NCBI RefSeq assembly: GCF_004379255.2
Contig: NC_056040.1
Location: 27,432,852 to 27,496,851 of the forward strand
DNA: 64,000 nucleotides
Source of the DNA: Salvia splendens
Lineage: Eukaryota > Streptophyta > Magnoliopsida > Lamiales > Lamiaceae
Direction: 5' to 3'
The position numbers were made by a program, and so were the translations under genes. The notes under the pieces are model-generated. The model was not told where the DNA came from and did not search any database. It worked only from the letters and a program-made list of their open reading frames with translations. This document shows, in pieces, positions 1 through 11,118 of this stretch (its first letter is position 1; each line of letters opens with the position of its first letter).

Positions 1-67
1 TCGGCGAGCGAACCGGCGAGCGCCGGAGATCGGCCAACCGGTCCGCTCGCTGCCATTGTGGATGCTC
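1..67. mobile_element. Terminus of a PIF/Harbinger element, rest outside window
   Basis: The first 67 bases end in GATGCTC followed by TGA. They match the GC-rich 'cggcgagcg' end and the CCATTGTGGATGCTC terminus of the Harbinger element at 5766-11437. Only this end lies in the window. The following TGA fits the 3-bp target duplication seen for the element at 30328-32194. The element sits inside the left copy of a 0.5 kb direct repeat, because the same sequence continues uninterrupted across TGA at 1352. Confidence 0.75.
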
Positions 68-566
68 TGAAGTCAATGATTGAAAAGAAGAAATTAAAAA
101 TAATATTTTTTGAATTTGTTTTAAGATTTATTTTGATATTTCATACTTATCTTTTAAAGTTGTATTCACTAAGGATTCCGGATAAATTAGGTTATTCACA
201 ACGCTAGAGGTTGAGGAGGGGTTGGACCACACCTCAGATCCGGCAAGAGGCCTGGCGCGTTGAAGGTGGTGTGGGAGGGGTCTGCTGTTTGCGGCTAGTC
301 CAGGCATTGTGGGAGCCCGGCCAAACCCCAACCCCAACTCATTTTTTTTCTATAAAAATCATATTCCTATCCCTCTCAATTCCTCTTTATTCCTAGTAAG
401 GAGTGGTTAAGCAATGATCAACGAGAGATGAATTAATTTATACGTGCCCAAAATTAGATCAACATTTTCGTGTTATAATTGTTCAACGTTTTTTATTTTA
501 CGTGTTATAGTTGTTCTGTGCAAAATGTTTTCACTGTTACACTCCTAAAATGAACAATGAATTTTC
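68..566 (+). repeat. Direct repeat copy A, about 0.5 kb
   Basis: This stretch is nearly identical to 1352-1849 (offset 1,284 bp). It includes a GC-rich part (about 205-335) followed by AT-rich sequence. Copy A is bounded on the left by the Harbinger terminus. The pair may be a tandem segmental duplication or the two ends of an unrecognised repeat. No gene is supported in it, and the small ORFs here are chance. Confidence 0.8.
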
Positions 567-1351
567 AAATTGGTAACATAGCTATTCAGATTGGTAACAT
601 AGCTACCAAACACACAAATAAACCCAGATTACTCTCTTTGTCTAGCCGTAACATAGCTACCAAACGGCCCCTAACTATTTAATACGGAAACTAAAGATCC
701 AATGACCAACTGATCTAAACCCATCCTATTCGAATTTCTAGATGGCTAGATCTGCGGTTGTGATACAATTAGATGTTACATCTCTTTCTCTCTCTTTCGA
801 ACTGAGATGATCGGGCATACTATCCGCATACTTTATTTTTATTTTATCTTCATATATTTCATTTAACATATTTTCTTAATTTCAATAATTTCAATGTCCA
901 AAAGAACTCTCTAAGTAAGTTGGGACAGAAAGAGTATTTCATTAGCGATAATGTAATGGAGATTTGGTAAATGGTAAAAAGCATGCGTATGATCCTTTTA
1001 TCTAATCTGTTACATACCGAATTGCGTTCTAGATTCGTTCTAGATTCGATATTCAAATTCTGCGAATTAGCTTATAATTTTCAGAATTCATTATATGAGA
1101 TCCTCGAGAATAGGGATATTCTATATATAATTGTCAACTAGTACCTTAATTGATGCTGTACTACTTCAATCGGCAAAAAATGGCCTTATGGCACTGGTTT
1201 TAGTGGAAAAGAGATAATGGAAAATGAGATTTCCGTCATTAAAGAGAATTTTTTTTTACTATAAATAGATATGGACTAATTTGGTTCCACGTTGATGTAA
1301 ACTCAATTGTGTAAAAGCATGAGAAATCTAGGAAAAGCGTCGCGTAGACAG
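567..1351. other. Spacer between direct repeats, no gene seen
   Basis: AT-rich noncoding sequence. A short phrase, 'ggtaacatagcta', recurs at about 580, 593 and 646. No ORF with recognisable homology and no clear transposon termini were found. Confidence 0.5.
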
Positions 1352-1849
1352 TGAAGTCGATGATTGAAAAGAAGAAATTAAAAATAATATTTTTTGAATT
1401 TGTTTTAAGATTTATTTTGATATTTCATACTTATCTTTTAAAGTTGTATTCACTAAGGATTCCGGATAAATTAGGTTATTCACAACGCTAGAGGTTGAGG
1501 AGGGGTTGGACCACACCTCAGATCCGGCAAGAGGCCTGGCGCGTTGAAGGTGGTGTGGGAGGGGTCTGTTGTTTGCAGCCAGTGGCATTGTGGGCGCGCA
1601 CGGCCAAACCCCAACCCCAACTCATTTTTTTTCTATAAAAATCATATTCCTATCACTCTCAATTCCTCTCGATTCCTAGTAAGGAGTGGTTAAGCAATGA
1701 TCAACGAGAGATGGATTAATTTATACATGCCCAAAATTGGATCAACATTTTCATGTTATAATTGTTCAACGTTTTTAAATTTACGTGTTATAGTTGTTCT
1801 GTGTAAAATGTTTTCACTGTTACACTCCTGAAATGAACAATGAATTTTC
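1352..1849 (+). repeat. Direct repeat copy B, about 0.5 kb
   Basis: Second copy of the repeat at 68-566, with scattered substitutions. It preserves the uninterrupted sequence into which the window-start Harbinger element inserted in copy A. Confidence 0.8.
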
Positions 1850-2788
1850 TGTGTTATTTGTAGTTATTCAACGTTTTCAATTTTATGACTAAAATAGTTT
1901 GTAGTTATGATCAGTGCAATTTAATGTTTGTGGTCTGGATGAGGGCTGGATGCGACCTGCAGGGTTGTGGGCGTTGTGGTCCGCCGTAGAAAATGAGGGG
2001 AATGATGACATGGTAGGTACTTGGGGCCTAGCCTCAGGACGGGGTGGTGGATTCCCTTAGGATTCGAATTATTAATGATTATTCAGTTAGGATTTTATTT
2101 TGTTCTTTAATTTTTTGATAGTAAAGTCAGAGTCATTAGGAGGGAATTAGTTGTACTGAGTCAAGAGTCACATCATCAGAGTTTGTTGAGATGGATTACT
2201 TCACAAACCGTAACATACAAAGAAGCGGAATATATAGAGTAGCTATTCTCCATAGTAATATTTGTGTAATTGTAAATGAAAATTAGAGAGAACACACCTA
2301 ATGAATTATTGAGTGTGTGTTATATTTGTAGGAGTGTGATAGGTCGACCACAACTGCAGGAACTAAGTCCTCACTGTTGATCTTCATAGCCGTTGGAGGC
2401 TTTATATTTGAATGTGTTTGTATTGTTTGTTTTAAGTTAGTTACCACAACACTCTCTCAACCATTCCCAATCAATTCAAGTTCTTGTCTTCGTCGTTTTC
2501 ACCCGTTCTAAGTTTACAATACTCGAGTTATTCCTATGAACGCTTGAGATTGTATCCATTGAATCTTTGAGCCGTCCCATTACGATTGAGTCATTTTCTG
2601 TTATGGACAAATTTAACACATAATTTCTCCTACTTTACTCTCACTTCAATTATTTATTTTTTCTCTGTTCTACTTTATTCTCTTTTTAATTAGGTACTTT
2701 ATTTTATCTCCTATAACTCCCTAAACAATATATTCCTTAATATTTGGAAACACCACAACTATGACGGGGAGTTACATAAAAAGTGTAC
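1850..2788. other. Noncoding stretch downstream of the transporter relic
   Basis: No convincing gene. I looked here on the minus strand for the missing last exon of the transporter pseudogene, the conserved segment that should follow the Pro-Glu at its truncated end, and found none. Around 2110-2560 the composition resembles an old LTR fragment, but no termini can be defined. Confidence 0.4.
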
Positions 2789-4234
2789 CTCTGGGGCATA
2801 AATACAGGCAACTATGAACGTTGCTGAAACTAATGCACGAGTACCAAACATCAGAGCTGTGGTGGTAGCCTCATTCTGACGAGTTAATAGCGGAATAAGT
2901 AGAATTGAAGCTACCATGAACATGATTATCATGCAAAGCTTGCGACCGACTCTGTCCACAATGAAGGCAGCTACAATGAGACCAGGAACCTCTGCAAGAA
3001 CAATTGCCGTCAGCCTAATGAAAATACAAGTAAGCGTGCTGTAAAACTTTTAATCAGATCCAATTCGGTCTTACCTGCCAAACTAGTAATAAAAACATCT
3101 AGATAAAGGCTTGCGTTTTCGCTTTTCTCTGAATGCAACATGGTTAAGGTACACTTACTTCCACCACTGCTCACTTCAGAAGTCAGCAGTATAACACCAT
3201 AGTATGAGAAGGTATTCCCGAAATATAGACACCACAGAGCAAGGGTAGTTCTAATTAATTTTGGAGAAAAAAGGAGAAGAAGTGATGAGGGAGATGGACT
3301 GCTTTTGTAGTTGTCTGCTTCATCTACTGTCGGGGACAGCAAAGGGGCATCTTCCGGTGCTGCAAACTCATTATCGTTCGTGATATGATCAAGAACAAGT
3401 GTCCCGTTTTGGAGCGTTGTCCTATTAAAGCGCGCTGCTTTTTCAAGAATATGATGAACCTCTTTGAATTTCCCTTTCATACATAAAAACCTTGGAGATT
3501 CGGGTACTAAACAGTACAAGAGAAGTACGAGGAAGCAAGGTCCAGAAGAAATTGCGAGGAAGCACCTCCAGCCAAAATTAGGCATGACAATCTGTAAAAA
3601 GATATCAACTTTCAAGGTTCCAAGAGCAAGAGAGAAGAGTGACAATTACATACCCAAGCAAGACCGGCCTCGAATATTGTTCCAATTGTCCAGAAACTGG
3701 AAAAGACAATCATCCAGACCCCTCGGTTTGGTACTGGGATGAATTCCAAAAACCAAGGTATGCATACCCCCAAGGCCTGCTCCAGCTATGCAACGAAGTA
3801 TGAGCAACGACGTATAATTTGGTGAAAAAGCACTTAATAGCCCAGCAACAGATGTAAGAGTGGCAAGACCAAGGATTCCCTTCCTGGATAGGGGAACCAG
3901 AACATGCTTCACTCAATATAAAATGAACTGCAGAAATGATAAAGACATAGTTCCGAGCATCTCACTTTCGTCCATAAGCATCTGATATGACACCCCAAAA
4001 ATATGACCCGACTAACATCCCTGCAAAGACCACAGTTGATATCAAGCTCTTCTCACTAGGAGACAGATGCCACTCCGATTCAACCGCTGCTCCAATAAAC
4101 GAGAGAATCATAATCTCCATTGCATCAGCAATATAACCGAGTCCCCCATAAGCAAGCATCAGACCTTGGTATTTGCCAAATCCGACCGTAGCAAGTGCTT
4201 CGTCCAGAGAGTACACATGCTCAGAATCTCCCAT
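2789..4234 (-). pseudogene. MFS transporter, organic cation/carnitine transporter 7-like (NIAP type), broken
   Basis: Four exons can be read on the minus strand: about 4234-3967, 3892-3654, 3591-3075 and 2993-2789, with GT-AG borders. The product resembles plant organic cation/carnitine transporter 7 (nicotinate-type), a 12-helix major facilitator of membranes. Visible marks are the N-terminal 'SLDEAL..GFGKYQ' segment, the first helices with 'GMLVGSYFWGVISDAYGRK' (the MFS loop 2-3 signature), the 'PESPRFL' motif of the sugar-porter-like group, and 'DRVGRK' later. Start at 4234 is preferred over 4246 because it matches the usual short N-terminus. Two lesions argue for a pseudogene. About 8 nt are missing in exon 2 near 3753-3760, which shifts the frame before the 'WFLEFIPVPNRG' segment. 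The C-terminal exon or exons after 'YAPE' are also absent. The first half could still be transcribed. Confidence 0.8.
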
Positions 4235-4655
4235 CTGCACCATCAAGAATCAGAAGATGGGAAAGACTTGCAAAATTCTTCATGTGATATGGTGGGAAAA
4301 ATTTAAACTTAATGGAGGCAAGTGAACCATTTTAAAAGAAACTGAAACTACTTATTTAAAAGAAGTCACAACAACTAAACCTAAAAAATCATACATGATC
4401 ATAAATTATTGGGGGAAGTTTACCGTTGAGGATTAATCATTAGTATAAAAAGCTGGGAGATATGAACAAGATTCATACTTTGCATATTTTTCTCTTATTT
4501 TACCCCCTAAATCTTGTTATCAGCCACAGAGAATCCTATTTTCCTCATTTTGCATCCTAACAACGAATTAAAGATTCATCAATTGCCGTAGCAGCAGCAG
4601 TGGTGAACCAAAAAAGGAAATTAGCAGTAAATCAAGAAGATAAGCATAAGCAAAG
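4235..4655. other. 5' flank of transporter relic
   Basis: AT-rich sequence between the transporter start and the foldback element. No promoter motif was identified with confidence. It ends in the first copy of the 9-bp target duplication TAAGCAAAG (4647-4655). Confidence 0.4.
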
Positions 4656-5656
4656 GAGTAAAAATTCCATAATCCTTCCATATCAAGTTGGCATGGTGAT
4701 TTGGTATACCTCACTAATAATTTATTGACAAATAAAAATAAAAAAGCCTTTCATGCCATATCAATTACACACCAATTCAATAAAACTTAACTGCACAAAA
4801 TAAACGTCCACTAATCATGGAAAGTAACATTTACTACTATTAAATATTGATACATTCATATAATAGGTCCTACATTATGTAATTATGTATGTATATTGAC
4901 TTCTTAATGTAATAATATTTCACGTAAAAAAGTAATCATATTACATGTCAAGAAAAAAAAAAGCACATTACAACTCTTTGATAATACTATTTTAAGATTT
5001 TATTAATGAGACCTTTTTTTCTTATTTTATATTTATGTGTATTCAAAAATTTTACACAAATAAAATTTATGACTATAACTAATATATTTTGTTAGCATAT
5101 TAAGTAATCAGTTATGATTTTCAATATTTTCTTATTACCATGCAAAAAATATCAAGAAATATATTGAAAGTTATTGAAAATATACTTAATTAGTTACTTA
5201 AGACTTAGATTATGATAAGAAAATATAATATTATAGTCATAGTTGTTATTTGTATAAAATTTTCGAATATATATTTAAATATAAAATAAGAAAAAAAGGT
5301 CTCACTAATAAAATCTCAAACTAGTACTATCAAGGAATAATTTCTTTCTTTACATAAAAAAATAGTATAATATGATTACTTTTTTGTGTGTAAATATTAC
5401 TCCTATTATATCAAGAGGTCAATATACATATATATGTCTAGTAATATTGCACGCCTATTCTATTTGGCAATTTCCATAGTTAATAGTGATATAATGCTAC
5501 TCTCCATGATTAGTGAACGTTTATTTTGTGCAGTTAAGTTTTATTTAATTGATGTGGCATGAGGCCTTTTTTATTTCCACTTGTCAATAAATTATTGGTG
5601 AAGTATACCAAATCACCATGCCAACTTGGTATGGAAGGATCATGGAATTTTTACTC
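4656..5656. mobile_element. Mutator-like foldback element with 9-bp TSD
   Basis: The 1,001-bp element is almost entirely one inverted repeat: two arms of roughly 490 bp meeting near 5160. It begins GAGTAAAAATTCC and ends GGAATTTTTACTC. It is flanked by the perfect 9-bp direct repeat TAAGCAAAG at 4647-4655 and 5657-5665. Long terminal inverted repeats with a 9-bp target duplication are the hallmark of Mutator-like elements. No transposase is encoded, so it is non-autonomous. It lies about 420 bp upstream of the transporter relic and could form a very long RNA hairpin if transcribed. Confidence 0.9.
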
Positions 5657-6287
5657 TAAGCAAAGAGGGGTTCTTACAGTTACAGAAGGAGTATTCCCGC
5701 CGTTGACAATGGAATAATGTGGCAACTGATCCTCAACATTTTTTTCTATTTCTCACCCAATTTCAGAGCATCTCCAATAGAGATAGGTCAGCCACAATTC
5801 AACCATAGCCTAGTCACAAACTCCACCTGCCACATCATCAGAACTAAAAACTCCTCCTGCCACATCACTAGGACAAGCAACTGGACAAGCAATAGGTCAG
5901 CCATAGTCTAGCCACAATAAACAAAATTATAAAAAACAAATAATTAACAATCACACAAAATATGGAAGTAAATTTACGACACAAATACGAGAAAATTCAA
6001 TAATAATATTAAAATTTAAAAAAGTACATTAATTAAAAAAATTACATTAATTTTAAAAAAACTCCTCCTCCACACACGAGCCCCCCGCCTCCGCCTCACT
6101 CCTCGCCGTCGTCGTCGTCGCTGCCGCTGTTGTCGCCGCTATCCTGCGGCATCTGAGCCCGCGTCTGAGCCCCCAACTGTGCCGCGGCGGCATTCAAATC
6201 GGCCGGCATACTCACAAGCATTGAGTGAAGAAAACTCTTCTCCTAGGGGTCAGTTGCCGCCTTCCAGTAAGCTAAGATCTTGTACAT

Positions 6288-7342
6288 CTAAGCTCGCGCT
6301 TGTTGACGCGCGAAGAAGGCGAGCTCGGCTGTCGACCAGCCAACAAGGGGAGATGCCGACTGGACCTCCTGGGACCCCTGGCGAGCCCGAGTGCGGTGAG
6401 TAAACGCGGGAGGGGACGGGAACTCCTGAACATCCTCGGGGAGGTCGTGGGAACCGCCGCTGTAATCACCGGTATAGTTCAGTCGCTGCTTCTTCGGCCA
6501 ACTAGCATCGACACCTGCCCAAAACTTCTCGGAGTCCATCAACACTTCATAGCAGTTCCAGTAGGTGAACTCCTTATAAAGCCCGGGCACGGGGAAGCCT
6601 TTCTCCTCTATCCTCCTGTAGTCCTCGTCAGTTTGGCCACTAGTCTGCACGCAGAGGGCGTTGGTGTACAAGCCCGAAAATCGGGAGACCGCAACCCTGA
6701 TTCGGTCCCACCCCTTCCGGCACTCCTCCCCGCTGCGTGGCCTCTCCTCCGGAGAAAATGCCTTTTAGGCTGGTGCTATTATAGCCCACATATTGACGAT
6801 CCTCTGATTGTTCGAGGCGAGGGGATCATCGCAAACACTCACCCACGCCTTGGACAGCGCGACGTTCTCCACATCCGTCCACTTCCTCCGTGTCGGGCTC
6901 TCGTTATCAGCCGGCTGCGAAGACTCGCCGACCACCCTCTTGGCCTTCTTCTTCTTTGGCGCGCCCCGACCCCGCCCTACTCTCCCCGTTTGAACGGGAG
7001 TGTCCGCAGCCCCGAGATCTATCCCCAACTCCTCTAAGGAGAAAGTATCACACCCAGTGAACTGCATCTCCGATGGGGTCGATGTGTGCGAAGAAGCAGT
7101 CAAAATATCAAAACTGGGGCGGTAGACGTTGTCCCCCCCCCGACGTCCCCTGCATCCCCGGCTGCCACCCCTGCATCATCTGCATCCCGGGTGCCCACCC
7201 CGGCATCATCTGCATCCCAGGTTGCATCCCCGGGGACCCCCTGCCAGCCAGGCATCGCCGGTCCACCCTACATGCCCTGCCATCCCGGCATACTACCCCC
7301 AGATGCCATCCCGGACATCATCTGCTGCCAAGGGTACATGTT
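6288..7342 (-). pseudogene. Harbinger ORF1, Myb/SANT-like protein, C-terminal part
   Basis: Reading on the minus strand from the LTR-element junction at 7342: a Met/Gln/Gly/Pro-rich tract of repeated 'PGMQ..' units (about 7330-7140, with frame breaks and a stop), a basic 'APKKKKAKRV' segment that looks like a nuclear signal, then 'RKWTDVENVALSKAWV', the start of a trihelix/SANT-like DNA-binding domain. This continues to 'GLYKEFTYWNCYEVL' near 6590 and a proline-rich tail. A stop interrupts the domain near 6765. In Harbinger systems this ORF1 protein binds DNA and partners the transposase. The gene is inactive, being cut by the LTR element and holding internal stops. Confidence 0.75.
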
Positions 7343-8498
7343 TGATAAGGCTTATTTCATGCATCAGTTTAGGGGTAAAATGTACGCTACTTGATCGGTT
7401 TATCACGCAAAGCAAGTGTTAAATGTACAGGAATGCCGCTTGACCAAGGCAACAAAGCCAAACTGATCAAGCAAGTACAATAGGAAAAAAGAGGCCAGAA
7501 ATCGGGGCAGTTGATCAAGGGGAGTAACCAAGCAGGCAAGGAGGGGACCACATGCTTCCAGAAGAAGGACACATGAGATGGTGCGCAGCATTCTGTTATC
7601 AAGGACAACGTTCCAGAAGGGGACACGTGCTGATATATGAGACGCAAGGACGGACCTGAGTCACGAATCTGTTACAGAAAAGCGTCGTCATTCTAGAAGG
7701 AAAGCACGTAGCAATCAATGAGTCGCTCACTCTCAGCATGAGCAAATATTCCCTGCCAAGATCGTTATCCAGCTGGAGGTCATGCCGAGCCTATAAATAG
7801 AGGAGGCACCATCACACAAAAAGAGTCGATCCTTTGCTTTCCGTCTTTAGTTTAGTTTCGTTTAGCTCTCTAGTCTAGTTCAGTTCTCTAGATAGCTTAG
7901 ATAAAGTAACGCTTAGTTAGACAGGGCGATCGAAGGATCGCTGCAGAATACTTGATATCTGTCGGCGTATTCTTCAGTTTCCCGCCGAGGATCTCCCTGG
8001 TTTTACTTGCTTTCGTATTTCCGAAGTGTTAGCTTAGTTTAAATTTCACGTTGTACTGTTCTGAGTTTAAGTTTTAATCAAAGCTGATTTCGTTTTCATC
8101 ATGGTGTTTACTGTTTCACGTAGTTAATTTTCTTTCCAGTCTGAAATTCACTTGACCCAGTAGTTAAAATTTCCTTGATCAAGTTAGTGACTTAAATTAT
8201 GTCCAGAGTAAAAATCAGTAGTTAAAAACCCCCAAGTTAAAGCGTGGCAGCAGCCAACCCCCTGTTCTCTACTCACACACTTGATATACTAGTTTCTCTG
8301 TGGGATCGACCCTGAACTTGTCGCTTTACTGTTAAAGTAGTACAAAATTGAGAGTTTATAAATTACACTGGTGGCGTGCGATAGCGAGATCAACTTGATC
8401 AAGTGGCAACGACATTTGCTAACTAATCCATCTGGTTCAGTTATATCTTCCATATAACTTGAATCCAAGAGAAAAAGCCGCGATCGTTAGTCCCACCA
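7343..8498 (+). repeat. 5' LTR of the deleted Athila-type element
   Basis: 1,156 bp, starting TGATAAGG and ending CCCACCA, three bases before the primer site. It is near-identical to 9851-11017 with scattered substitutions. A likely promoter TATA-type box is 'ctataaatag' at about 7791-7800. Confidence 0.9.
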
Positions 8499-8501
8499 AA
8501 A

Positions 8502-8519
8502 TGGCGCCGTTGCCAGGGG
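8502..8519 (+). other. Primer-binding site, tRNA-Asp-like
   Basis: TGGCGCCGTTGCCAGGGG lies three bases after the 5' LTR. It fits the 3' end of plant tRNA-Asp except for one base (A for G in the CCGGG part), the primer typical of Athila elements. Confidence 0.8.
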
Positions 8520-9850
8520 GCTAGTTCCAGAAAATAAAAGTCATACATGTCAGAAATTTTGAAAATACAAAATATCAGTTAGTAATAAATAGGCAATATG
8601 CATGAAATCGGATAAGTGGAAGATTTGATTACTTTGGGAAGAGTTAGAAAAAAAAATCAGTATGTTTACATGTAGAAACTTGATTGCAAAAAAAACATGA
8701 TCAGTTTAAACGACGTAAGTATGATGGAAATGTTCAATTTTTAAACTTAATGTGAAGCCCCTCTATATGTGAGTTATAAGCCAAAGTAGAACACTTTCTA
8801 CTAATTTTACAAAAGAAAAATATTTTTACGAGAGGCTGAATTTTAATATTTAGATGAAAATTGCACAAGTAGTAAGGACTAAAGGCATTAGGACTTAACC
8901 CTTTGAGCCTTTTCTTCTTTCGCACCACGAACCCACCTCGTCAAGAAAGGTACCCCCTAGTTAGCTAAGTTGAGCCCATACACGTTTACTCGTTCTTTGA
9001 TAACCGAGACCCACATCCATATACTTTTTATAAATACTTGCGGAAAATGGGTCAAAGAGATGAGTCATTTCCAAGTAAGGGGTAGTATGATAGAAAATCA
9101 AAATAAAAGGGTAGCCGGGTTGAGCGAGTTAGTCAATCAGGTTGATCAAGTCAGAAATCAAGTAAAAAATATGTTGTTATCGAGAAAAGTTTGAGAAAAG
9201 AGGGCAGGAAAAGTTGTAACCTGACCCGATAAGTCGGAAGTTAGAAAAAATAAGCTAAAAGTTCAAGGCTAGAAGTCGCCACTTGACCAAGTAAGATATC
9301 TAGTGGCGAAATAAATAGTTCAAATATTTGGTCTCTTGACTCATGTGTTTTTCTTTTTTTACCGTTTACATTTTTAAACTTAGAACCCCTTGGACCCTAC
9401 CTTGATACACCACTACCCTTAAGCCCCATTACACCTGAAACAAAGACCTTAAGGAACTATCTTGTGCAATCCGATTCGAGGTATTAAATTTGTGGCAATA
9501 CCGAGTGAACAATCCTAACATCTCTGGTGAGAAATGAGTGACTGAGTGAATCCAACAATGGTTTTTAAATTGAGAAATCTTGACGAACTGACACCTTGAT
9601 CAAGTAAAAGCAAAAAGGAAGAAACATAAGCTGCTGGCAAATGGATTGACCTCGACCTCAGGTATGATTGTTGGAAATTTATTTGATCTAATGCATCTAT
9701 GTGAATATGAGTTTTTATTTCGAGTCTTGTTTTCTTTTTCGTTTTCTTTTAATTTCTTGAAATGAGTAAACCATGCCTGAAATTTGCCTTATCTTTTTCT
9801 TTTCTTTTTATTTATAGTTGGGGAAAAGTATGTTTTAAGTGTGAGCAGTT
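8520..9850 (+). other. Internal noncoding region with conserved 3' UTR signals
   Basis: After the primer site the sequence jumps directly into what corresponds to the 3' untranslated region of element III (compare about 38465-39795, reversed). It retains a small hairpin (8786-8801), a conserved noncoding block (about 9500-9600) and the pre-LTR stretch ending 'TTTTAAGTGTGAGCAGTT' (9833-9850). Nothing coding is visible. Confidence 0.8.
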
Positions 9851-11017
9851 TGATAAGGCTCATTTCATGCAACGGTTTAGGGGTAAAATGTACGCTACTT
9901 GATCGGTTTATCGCGCAAAGCATGTGTTAAATGTGCAGGAATGCCGCTTGACCAAGGCAACAAAGCCAAACTAATCAAGCAAGTACAATAGGCGAAAAGA
10001 GGCCAGAAATCGAGGGAGTTGATCAAGGGAAGTAACCAAGCAGGCAAGGAGGGGACCACAGGCTTCCAGAAGAAGGACACATGAGGCTATGAGCTGGATG
10101 GTGCGCAGCATTCTGTTATCAAGGACAACGTTCTAGAAGGGGACACGTGCTGATATATGAGACGCAAGGAAGGACCTGAGTCACGAATCTGTTACAGAAA
10201 AGCGTCGTCATTCTAGAAGAAAAGCACGTAGCAATCAATGAGTCGCTCACTCTCAGCATGAGCGAATATTCCCTGCCAAGATCGTTATCCAGCTGGAGGT
10301 CATGCCGAGCCTATAAATAGAGAAGGCGCCATCACACAAAAAGAGCCGATCCTTTACTTTCCGTCTTTAGTTTAGTTTCGTTTAGCTCTCTAGTCTAGTT
10401 CAGTTCTCTAGATGGCTTAGATAAAGTAACGCTTAGTTAGAAAGGGCGATTGAAGGAGCGCTGCAGAATACTTGATATCTGTCGGCGTATTCTTAAGTTT
10501 CCCGCCGAGGATCTCTCCGGTTTTACTTGCTTTCGTATTTCCGAAGTGTTAGCTTAGTTTAAATTTCACGTTGTACTGTTTTGAGTTTAAGTTTTAATCA
10601 AAATTGTTTTCGTTTTTATCATGGTGTTTACTGTTTCACGTAGTTAATTTTCTTTCCAGTCTGAAATTCACTTGACCCAGTAGTTAAAATTTCCTTGATC
10701 AAGTTAGTGACTTAAATTATGTCCAGAGTAAAAATCAGTAGTTAAAAACTCCCAAGTTAAAGCGTGGCAGCAGCCAACCCCCTGTTCACTACTCACACAC
10801 TTGATACACTAGATTCTCTGTGGGATCGACCCCGAACTTGCCGCTTTACTGTTAAAGTAGTGAAAATTGGGAGTTTATAAATTACATTGGTGGCGTGCGA
10901 TAGCGAGATCAACTTGATCAAGTGGCAACGACATTTGCTAACTGATCCATCCGGTTCAGTTATCTCTTCCATATAACTTGAATCCAAGAGAAAAAGCAGT
11001 GATTGTTAGGCCAGCCA
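9851..11017 (+). repeat. 3' LTR of the deleted Athila-type element
   Basis: 1,167 bp, TGATAAGG to GGCCAGCCA, followed by the target duplication ATGTT. A few small indels relative to the 5' LTR suggest an insertion that is not very recent. Confidence 0.9.
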
Positions 11018-11118
11018 ATGTTGTAGTACCCGGCCATCGGACCCCATCCACTTCCCACGGGTACCGTGGGAGTTTGAGACCCGCTCGTCACTGGAGTAGA
11101 CTCATTGTTGTGCTCCAT
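11018..11118 (-). pseudogene. Harbinger ORF1, N-terminal fragment
   Basis: The ORF1 start (ATG at 11116-11118, 'MEHNNEST') reads to 'GYYN' where the LTR element interrupts it. The last bases, AACAT on the minus strand, are repeated on the other side at 7338-7342, where the reading resumes 'NMYPWQQMM'. Together with 6288-7342 this is one gene split by the 3.7 kb insertion. Confidence 0.75.

Larger units (their letters stand above)
7343..11017 (+). mobile_element. Internally deleted LTR retroelement (LARD-like), Athila type
   Basis: Two LTRs (7343-8498 and 9851-11017) flank 1.35 kb of noncoding DNA. Each LTR starts TGATAAGG; the left ends ACCA and the right ends GCCA. The 5-bp target duplication ATGTT is present at 7338-7342 and 11018-11022. 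A tRNA-Asp-like primer site follows the left LTR and a polypurine-rich stretch precedes the right one. No gag, pol or extra ORF remains. LTRs and internal sequence match the larger element III at 37398-47452, so this is a deletion derivative of that family. Confidence 0.92.

Noticed and set aside
7073..7422. Plus-strand ORFs of 90-102 codons rich in Pro, Ser and Cys
   Set aside because: Antisense of the Met/Gln/Gly-rich repeat of Harbinger ORF1 and running into an LTR.
8734..8928. Small antisense ORF shared by the deleted element (8734-8928) and element III (39390-39584)
   Set aside because: Only 64 codons in two close copies; identity is explained by recent common ancestry, so coding is not supported.
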